DNA of 5,026 bases from an uncultured Mollicutes bacterium (lineage in GTDB: Bacteria; Bacillota_I; Bacilli_A; Acholeplasmatales; Anaeroplasmataceae). The stretch is taken from assembly GCA_900547045.1 (NCBI GenBank), contig URFB01000102.1, positions 1 to 5,026 of the forward strand, in the 5' to 3' direction. The notes under the pieces were generated by a model. The model searched no databases. It worked only from the letters and a program-made list of their open reading frames with translations, and was not told the origin of the DNA. Positions 1-5,026 of the stretch are shown piece by piece. Positions within the stretch are counted from its first letter, which is position 1. Every line of letters begins with the position of its first letter. The position numbers and the translations under genes were made by a program.

Positions 1-1636
1 CTGTTCTGATTTCAAGTTTATTAGTAGTAGTATTAATACCACCAACATATTCAGCATCATTATAAGTGAATGATAAAGCTCCTTCACTATAAGCTACACC
101 TGTACATTCAATATCATTCCAATTTACACTTGATGCACTAATAACTAATGTAATGTTATTAGTTTCATCTTTCCACGTGCCTTGAAGTGATTCATCAATC
201 TCTACAACTGTAGATGAACCTTTAAGATGAATTTCAAATGTTGCATTTGAATCTGTTGTAAATGTTATTTTCTGATCTGCACCAACTACAAGCAAAACAA
301 AGAAATCAGGAGCAGTTTTATCTACAAACTTATAGGTTCCATTTTCAACACTACTAATTGTATAAGTATATTCACCATATTTAACAGTTTTTTCACCAAC
401 TTCAATAGTAACATTTTCAGATGAATCTGGATTTATACCTTCATAAGTTCCTTGAAGTTCAGTTGAAACACCTAATAAAGGATTTTCTTTTGATAATGTA
501 CAAGTTACAAATCCATTACTATAATTATATGATATTGAATTATTACCAAGAACTAATGTTACCATGCCAGCAGTTATAGTGCCATCCTTAACAGTTTGAA
601 CATCAAATGTTTGAGTTACCGCTTCACTTGTAACTTTTACAGTAGTTGTGCTTAATTCAACTGTTATAAGTGAGTCATCATATGAATCAACGCCATACCA
701 TGTTCCAATATATTCTTCAGGTACTTCAACAACAACTGGAGTTTCATTTCCTCCATTACGACTGAATACAGGACTACCACCCATAACAGGTCCTTTGTAT
801 GTCAACTGACCATCAATAACATATATTTTACTCTCAATTCCAACAGATGAACTAGACCCAGATATTTTAGTAAATTTCAATTGTCCAGTTTCTTCATTAT
901 AGGTATAAGAACAAATTCTTTCACGTTTCTTATTTTTATTTTTTAAGGTCGCTGTTCCATTCTCATTAAACGTAATTTCATATTCATATTCACCATTTCC
1001 TGAATTATCAAATGAAGCAGTATATGTTCCTTTTAAAATTTCATTAATATCATTCTTCTTTTCAGTTAGATTTACAGAATTAGAGCCATCACTCAATGTA
1101 ATAGTGGCATTCTTAACACTAAGTGTAAATGTAGAAAGTGGATCATTTCCGTCTATCGCAATGGATGTCAACAATTTTCCTGTTTCGTTCTCATATTTAT
1201 ATGTATATGCACAGTTATTAGTTCCAATTGTTACTGTGAAACTACCTTCACCTTTTGTGTCACCTTGTTTAAAATCAAATGCATAAGATGTTGAACCTAA
1301 TGTGGCTTCATATTTTCCTTTTAATACTGCCCAATCTTCATCCTTAATATCGCTTGTAGGCTTAGAAAGAATGTAGCTTGCTTTTGTATCTACGTCAACT
1401 AAAGATAATACATAATAGTTGCTCATTGTAAGCTCAAAATTCTTATCAATACCTGAAGCATTTCCTCCTGGAATACAAACAAATGTTCTTGTTTCTGCAT
1501 CATAAGTATAATCATACTCTGCATACTTTGTATGGTCATATTTGTTATAAACAGTAAATTTTTTATCAGTAAATTCTAAAGAATAAATTTCGTCTTCAGA
1601 AACTACTGCTTCATACTTATTATCATACTTAGCTAA
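1..1636 (-). repeat. Tandem array of at least six degenerate L-x-G-T-[YW] protein modules inside the lipoprotein gene
   Basis: Modules start at residues 742 (LAKYDNKYEA), 846 (LKGKYEATLG), 942 (LKGTYTASFD), 1050 (YIGTWYGVDS), 1135 (LQGTYEGINP) and 1225 (LQGTWKDETN). The spacings are 104, 96, 108, 85 and 90 residues. The first three share a second landmark 39-43 residues after the start: Y-[TD]-Y-x-Y or Y-T-Y followed by E-T-[GR] (Y784, Y885 and Y985). Modules 2 and 3 continue G-[KQ]-L, and module 6 ends with a similar T-T-N-K-L-E-I. Alternating hydrophobic/polar residues predict small antiparallel beta sheets or barrels. The pattern resembles short lipocalin-like 'GTY/GTW' beta domains common in secreted proteins of gut bacteria, but no family is assigned. 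The repeats are visible at protein level; DNA identity between copies is low. The array is cut by the left edge, so the copy number is a minimum. Confidence 0.75.
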
Positions 1637-3859
1637 AATACTAGCCAAAGTTGGGTTATCGGAAACATTAATTGTCAATGTCGAAGTTGCAGCAGCTCTA
1701 TCAGAATCTGGTTTTGCACCTGTTATGGTAATAACATAGTCACCTGCTTCTGTTGCTGTAAATGCATAGCACTCAACATCCTTACCATTTACATTTAAAG
1801 TAGTCTTTTCAAGCTTTGCAGTTGTCTTATCAACTACAGCAGTAAATCCAGGCTCGAATGCATCTCCGTTTCCACCATTATTGTCTCCAATATTTGCGCC
1901 AATATAAATCTTGTTTGACTTATACATTGCAAAAGAGCTTTCAGGAGCAAATGAAGAATCCTTTTCGCCATTATGAACTGTACCCTCGATAGTAAGTGGG
2001 GCTTCATAATCAACACTATAATGTATCGTCTTTGTTACACTAGATGTTTTAAATGTAACATCATAATCACCTGGTCTATTAAAACGTAAAGTAATACTTC
2101 CATCATAATTACTTACAGTTGCATATGCAGGATCAAAGTCTCCTACAATATGTCCATCTTTACCAACGCCAGATACTTCAACATCTATTGCATCTAGATC
2201 AATATTTGCAGTTTCAGGTAAGACATTACCAATAGAGAATGTTAATTCAAATCTATGATTTCCTTCGTTCTTAACACTATTACCATTATCTAGGTCTAAG
2301 GAAATTCTTTCGCCATCATTAAGCTCTTTATTATTTGCATCAAAAATCTTAAAATCAGAAACAGTAATCTTACTTGCTAGATATGGGTTTTCATCATCTG
2401 AAGCCTTTACGCCAGACTCCTGATTAAATTTCCAATTGCTTGAATCAGAAGGAGTAGTGTCTGCACCATCTTTAAATACAAAGTACTTCTTTGTCAAGCC
2501 TGCTTCATCTTGCTTTTCTTTTATTTCAATAGGTAGGTCAGAAGGTAATGCTGTACCAGCTTCATAATCTGTCTCACCATAAGCTGGATTTTCTTCACTA
2601 ATATATTTGTCAATACTAATATAAGCTTTATTAATTGCTCCCGCCTCAGTTAAAGTAAATTCAACTGTAACCCTTTCATAATACCATCTATTATAAGCCG
2701 ATCTTAATCTATTATATCCAAATTTAAATCCCTTTGCATTATCAAGATGAGAGCATTCGCCCAATTTTTGATATGGATCACCAACAACTCCTTCTAATTC
2801 TTTATATAATGCATTAATAGTATTATATACTCCGTTATATTTAGTTCCATCTTTAAATATATTTAATGGTAAATATTGTGCATCAATAGCCTTTGGATTA
2901 AATTCCAAATCAGTAGGAATATAAGGAGTTCCTGTTTCATTACCGTTTTCATCCAAATCTACTGCTACAACAAATGGCTCACCATTTGACTTTAATGAAT
3001 AATATAGATTTCGCTTTTCGCCATTATATGAATTTTCCTTTTTAACTTTTACAAAGCTGTTACCATATACGTAGTCATATGAATCCGTATGAGTTTCATA
3101 TGAAGCTCCACTTTCGGAACCAATGCCATATGTAGATGTATAAACTGCACTTCCTGATGAAATTGAAGACTCAGTCTTGCTTGCTACTTCCATTGCTTCT
3201 GCAATTGTTTTAGCATCTACTGGCACACATTTTACTACAAAATTGCACTTAGCATCATTATATGAAGCCTCAACATTATAATCGCCAATAGCTGGGAATT
3301 GAGTACCAATTTCAGTGTTATTACTATCAGTTACCTTAAATGTAACATCTGCATTATTTAAAACCTTTTTAGTAACCTCATTTGTAACTGGATGCTTATA
3401 TAAAGCACTAATTACGACATCATCAAAATTATATACTGTATACAAATGATAATTTAAATCAGCCTTAGATGTATCTGCTTCAATACCCGTAAATACATAT
3501 TCTTTAACCTCAACATCATAAGAAGTTTCTTTACCTTGACATGTAACCTTAACACTATACTTACCTGCCTTAGATGCATCTACAGCACTAAAATCAAATT
3601 TAGCCGTTGCTGTAGAGTCTGAAGATGTTCCATCTGAGTAATTAATAGAAACTCTTGCACCTGCACCTGGAGCAATAGAGTCACCAATTCCATACACAAT
3701 ATTTTGTCCAGTCACACTAATTCCTGTTACTGTACGAACCGACTCACTAGGAGTTGGTGTTGTCGTTGAACCTCCATTAAACTTACCACAAGATGCCAAA
3801 GTTGCAGTTGATATTCCACTTAAAGCTAACACACTTAATACTAATAATTTTTTCTTCAT
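1..3859 (-). CDS. Giant multidomain surface lipoprotein with Ig-like domains and tandem beta modules (3' end outside window)
   Basis: This is an open frame of 1,286 complete codons from ATG at 3859 with no stop before the left edge, so the C-terminus is missing. The start is fixed by a strong ribosome binding site 7 nt upstream and by an immediate signal peptide: KKK at residues 2-4, a hydrophobic stretch at 5-22, and lipobox L-A-S-C with Cys24 as the predicted lipidated residue. A flexible Gly/Ser/Thr/Pro linker covers about 26-40. Residues about 44-119 resemble a bacterial Ig-like group 3 domain (ITVxG...Y..GD, then Y-S-D-G-T, then a G-K-Y-S-V-K-V strand). Residues 121-214 look like a second Ig-like domain. 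Residues 215-423 are unrecognised. Residues about 424-618 and 621-736 are beta-rich and Ig-like, the latter ending A-G-D-Y-V-I-T-I-T. From 742 on there are at least six degenerate repeat modules. No catalytic motif was seen. The protein is inferred to be anchored to the outer face of the membrane and to bind a ligand, polymer or host surface. The lipoprotein call is confident; the function is unknown. Confidence 0.93.
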   Translation of the reverse strand, partial: MKKKLLVLSVLALSGISTATLASCGKFNGGSTTTPTPSESVRTVTGISVTGQNIVYGIGDSIAPGAGARVSINYSDGTSSDSTATAKFDFSAVDASKAGKYSVKVTCQGKETSYDVEVKEYVFTGIEADTSKADLNYHLYTVYNFDDVVISALYKHPVTNEVTKKVLNNADVTFKVTDSNNTEIGTQFPAIGDYNVEASYNDAKCNFVVKCVPVDAKTIAEAMEVASKTESSISSGSAVYTSTYGIGSESGASYETHTDSYDYVYGNSFVKVKKENSYNGEKRNLYYSLKSNGEPFVVAVDLDENGNETGTPYIPTDLEFNPKAIDAQYLPLNIFKDGTKYNGVYNTINALYKELEGVVGDPYQKLGECSHLDNAKGFKFGYNRLRSAYNRWYYERVTVEFTLTEAGAINKAYISIDKYISEENPAYGETDYEAGTALPSDLPIEIKEKQDEAGLTKKYFVFKDGADTTPSDSSNWKFNQESGVKASDDENPYLASKITVSDFKIFDANNKELNDGERISLDLDNGNSVKNEGNHRFELTFSIGNVLPETANIDLDAIDVEVSGVGKDGHIVGDFDPAYATVSNYDGSITLRFNRPGDYDVTFKTSSVTKTIHYSVDYEAPLTIEGTVHNGEKDSSFAPESSFAMYKSNKIYIGANIGDNNGGNGDAFEPGFTAVVDKTTAKLEKTTLNVNGKDVECYAFTATEAGDYVITITGAKPDSDRAAATSTLTINVSDNPTLASILAKYDNKYEAVVSEDEIYSLEFTDKKFTVYNKYDHTKYAEYDYTYDAETRTFVCIPGGNASGIDKNFELTMSNYYVLSLVDVDTKASYILSKPTSDIKDEDWAVLKGKYEATLGSTSYAFDFKQGDTKGEGSFTVTIGTNNCAYTYKYENETGKLLTSIAIDGNDPLSTFTLSVKNATITLSDGSNSVNLTEKKNDINEILKGTYTASFDNSGNGEYEYEITFNENGTATLKNKNKKRERICSYTYNEETGQLKFTKISGSSSSVGIESKIYVIDGQLTYKGPVMGGSPVFSRNGGNETPVVVEVPEEYIGTWYGVDSYDDSLITVELSTTTVKVTSEAVTQTFDVQTVKDGTITAGMVTLVLGNNSISYNYSNGFVTCTLSKENPLLGVSTELQGTYEGINPDSSENVTIEVGEKTVKYGEYTYTISSVENGTYKFVDKTAPDFFVLLVVGADQKITFTTDSNATFEIHLKGSSTVVEIDESLQGTWKDETNNITLVISASSVNWNDIECTGVAYSEGALSFTYNDAEYVGGINTTTNKLEIRT

Positions 3860-3866
3860 AATTAAA

Positions 3867-3875
3867 CTCACCTCA
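3867..3875 (-). promoter_or_regulatory. Strong Shine-Dalgarno sequence of the lipoprotein gene
   Basis: On the minus strand the sequence reads TGAGGTGAG, nearly the full complement of the 16S rRNA 3' tail. It ends 7 nt before the ATG at 3859. This fixes the lipoprotein start and suggests efficient translation. Confidence 0.9.
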
Positions 3876-3943
3876 TAAAATATACTTAACTCAATTCCTA
3901 AAAATATTGTTTATTATTTCGAATATCCTTCTGAATTTCCTAC

Positions 3944-3972
3944 ATTATACAACTTTTATTTTAATGATGCAA
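3944..3972 (-). promoter_or_regulatory. Sigma-A-type promoter of the lipoprotein gene
   Basis: On the minus strand a perfect -10 box TATAAT (3949-3944) lies exactly 17 bp downstream of a partial -35 box TTGCAT (3972-3967), which keeps the TTG of TTGACA. Transcription would start near 3937 and give a 5' leader of about 77 nt that contains the ribosome binding site. There is no TG extension before the -10. The DNA upstream is rich in A and T tracts, which could act as an UP element. The weak -35 leaves room for an activator. This implies that the lipoprotein gene can be transcribed independently of the kinase gene. Confidence 0.7.
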
Positions 3973-3991
3973 TATAATTATTAAAAAATAT

Positions 3992-4023
3992 TAACTTTTT
4001 TTGAATAAAATTCTAACTTTTTT
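3992..4023 (-). repeat. Pair of 10-bp direct repeats upstream of the promoter, possible regulator site
   Basis: The minus-strand sequence AAAAAAGTTA occurs twice (4023-4014 and 4001-3992) with 22 bp between equivalent positions, about two helical turns. The copies are centred roughly 60 and 82 bp upstream of the predicted transcription start. Direct repeats at this phasing are typical of sites for dimeric response regulators, so this could be an operator. The surrounding DNA is almost all A and T, so chance is a serious alternative. Confidence 0.3.
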
Positions 4024-4077
4024 CTTTTTATCTTAATATAATTTTATCATTCGTGATATATTTTTTTCATTACAATG

Positions 4078-5026
4078 CTATTTAATTACTTTTTTAAGCA
4101 AAGCAAACAATTTTTTAAAATCAATAGGCTTTGATATATGTTGATTCATACCAGACTTTATTGCATCCTCAATATCAGTTAAAAAAGCATTTGCAGTCAT
4201 TGCAATTATCGGAACGCTCTTAGCATAATCCGAATTTATATTTCTTATTTTTCTTGTTGCTTCATAGCCATTCATTACTGGCATTACCACATCCATAAGA
4301 ATACAATCATAGTTATGATTTAATCTAACTTTGTTAAATCCTTCTTCACCATCACATGCAATATCTACAATAATATTATTTTTTTTAAGAATTTCCGTTA
4401 TAAGGATTATATTTATTTCATTATCCTCTACAACTAATATTCTTTTTCCGCCTAAATCTATATCATTATCCATAGCTATATCTTGAGTCACTACTTTAAC
4501 CGAATCATTAACAATTCCAAAATCAAATCTAATTGTAAATTTTGTTCCCTTGTTCTCCTCACTTTCAACATTTATTGTTCCACCAAGAAGATCAATAATA
4601 TTTTTGGCAATTGGCATTCCTAACCCCGTTCCTTGAATATCCTTTACTTTATCCTTTTCTCTAGCAAATGGTAAAAAAATATCATTTAAAAAATCCTTAC
4701 TCATGCCAATGCCATTATCTTCAATAATAAATTCATATTTACCTACTCTTGTTGATTCACTTGGAAGTTCTTTAATTAAAAAGGTCACAAGTCCCCCATC
4801 ATTTGTATATTTAACTGAGTTTGATATAACATTAGTAAAAACCTGAACAAGCTTTAATCTATCTGTTTCAATATCATTATGTATTATGTTTTTCTTATAT
4901 ATATTAAATGTAATATTTTTCTTATTAGCTAGAGGTTTAATAACCATTTCAATTTTTTTCAAAATATCATCAATTTTAATATTTGAAATATTAATAGTTT
5001 GTTTACCAGCCTCAATTTTAGACAAA
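4078..5026 (-). CDS. Hybrid sensor histidine kinase/response regulator, C-terminal 315 codons
   Basis: This is the 3' part of a hybrid two-component kinase, ending at TAG 4080-4078; the frame continues past the right edge. Residues are numbered from the first complete codon, a TTG at 5025-5023. Read in family context that TTG is Leu of the conserved 'LSKIEAGK' end of the HisKA helix, not a start codon. The phosphorylated His and any sensor or membrane part are therefore outside. HATPase_c spans about 50-170: N box N65-x3-N69-x2-K72, G1 box D103-N-G-I-G-M, F box F117-L-P-F, and G2 box G132-T-G-L-G-M. A linker at 171-193 leads to a full receiver domain (195-315): acidic pair E200/D201, phospho-acceptor D245 in L-M-D-V-V-M-P, T277, and K299-P300. 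All key residues are present, so both ATP binding and phosphotransfer should work. The protein stops right after the receiver with no HPt domain, so a separate HPt protein or direct receiver output would be needed. Its signal is unknown. It lies codirectionally upstream of the lipoprotein gene. Confidence 0.95.
   Translation of the reverse strand, partial: LSKIEAGKQTINISNIKIDDILKKIEMVIKPLANKKNITFNIYKKNIIHNDIETDRLKLVQVFTNVISNSVKYTNDGGLVTFLIKELPSESTRVGKYEFIIEDNGIGMSKDFLNDIFLPFAREKDKVKDIQGTGLGMPIAKNIIDLLGGTINVESEENKGTKFTIRFDFGIVNDSVKVVTQDIAMDNDIDLGGKRILVVEDNEINIILITEILKKNNIIVDIACDGEEGFNKVRLNHNYDCILMDVVMPVMNGYEATRKIRNINSDYAKSVPIIAMTANAFLTDIEDAIKSGMNQHISKPIDFKKLFALLKKVIK

Noticed and set aside
21..34. 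Short TAG/ACT triplet run
   Set aside because: Only about three perfect units, coding for Thr residues within the last module. Not a meaningful microsatellite.
1104..1286. 60-codon plus-strand open frame
   Set aside because: It lies wholly within the lipoprotein gene on the opposite strand, has no ribosome binding site or recognisable protein features, and overlaps modules with clear repeat conservation in the other frame.
1859..1885. Asp/Asn/Gly-rich stretch near residues 659-669 as an EF-hand-like calcium loop
   Set aside because: Spacing of the acidic residues does not fit the D-x-D-x-D-G-x5-E pattern. It is more likely a flexible loop in a beta domain.
1834..2016. 60-codon minus-strand open frame in another phase
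   Set aside because: It is a shadow of the lipoprotein frame, which runs through this region without interruption.
3985..4001. A-tract/T-tract pair (AAAAAA, spacer GTTAATA, TTTTTT on the minus strand) as terminator of the kinase gene
   Set aside because: The stem would be only A-U pairs with no G-C core. Such a hairpin is too weak to call, and A/T runs are expected by chance in this gap.
5023..5025. TTG as a start codon for the kinase
   Set aside because: It encodes the Leu before S-K-I-E-A-G-K, the conserved end of the HisKA helix. Starting here would remove the phosphorylated His, and the open frame continues to the window edge.

Overview
The window comes from an AT-rich, low-GC bacterium, most likely an uncultured Bacillota/Bacilli-type (possibly gut) organism. 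The evidence is strong AT bias at third codon positions, a GAGGTGA-type ribosome binding site, a sigma-A-like promoter and a lipoprotein signal ending in L-A-S-C-G. Tryptophan is read from TGG throughout and no in-frame TGA occurs in about 1,600 codons. That argues for the standard bacterial code and against a Mycoplasma-type code. The taxonomic placement is inference.

Layout: two genes, both on the minus strand and both cut by the window edges. The right part (4078 to the right edge) is the 3' end of a hybrid sensor histidine kinase. It holds the end of the HisKA dimerisation helix, the HATPase_c domain and a complete C-terminal receiver domain. Its sensor region and true start lie outside the window. 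A 218-bp very AT-rich gap (3860-4077) follows. It carries a pair of 10-bp direct repeats 22 bp apart, a -35/-10 promoter with exactly 17 bp spacing, and a strong Shine-Dalgarno sequence. No convincing terminator lies behind the kinase.

From 3859 to the left edge there is a single uninterrupted reading frame of 1,286 codons with no stop in the window. It encodes a very large surface lipoprotein: signal peptide with Cys24 as the lipidation site, a short Ser/Thr/Pro linker, two Ig-like domains, an unrecognised 200-residue central region, and further beta-rich Ig-like segments. A tandem array of at least six degenerate modules of 85-108 residues follows, each opening with L-x-G-[TK]-[YW] or a recognisable variant.

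Functionally, the window pairs a signal-transduction kinase with an anchored, extracellular, probably binding or adhesive repeat protein that has its own promoter. A regulatory link between them is plausible from adjacency and from the direct repeats, but it is not shown. No RNA gene, mobile element or CRISPR array is visible, and nothing here amounts to a clear new defence or enzymatic system. The most unusual item is the repeat-built lipoprotein.
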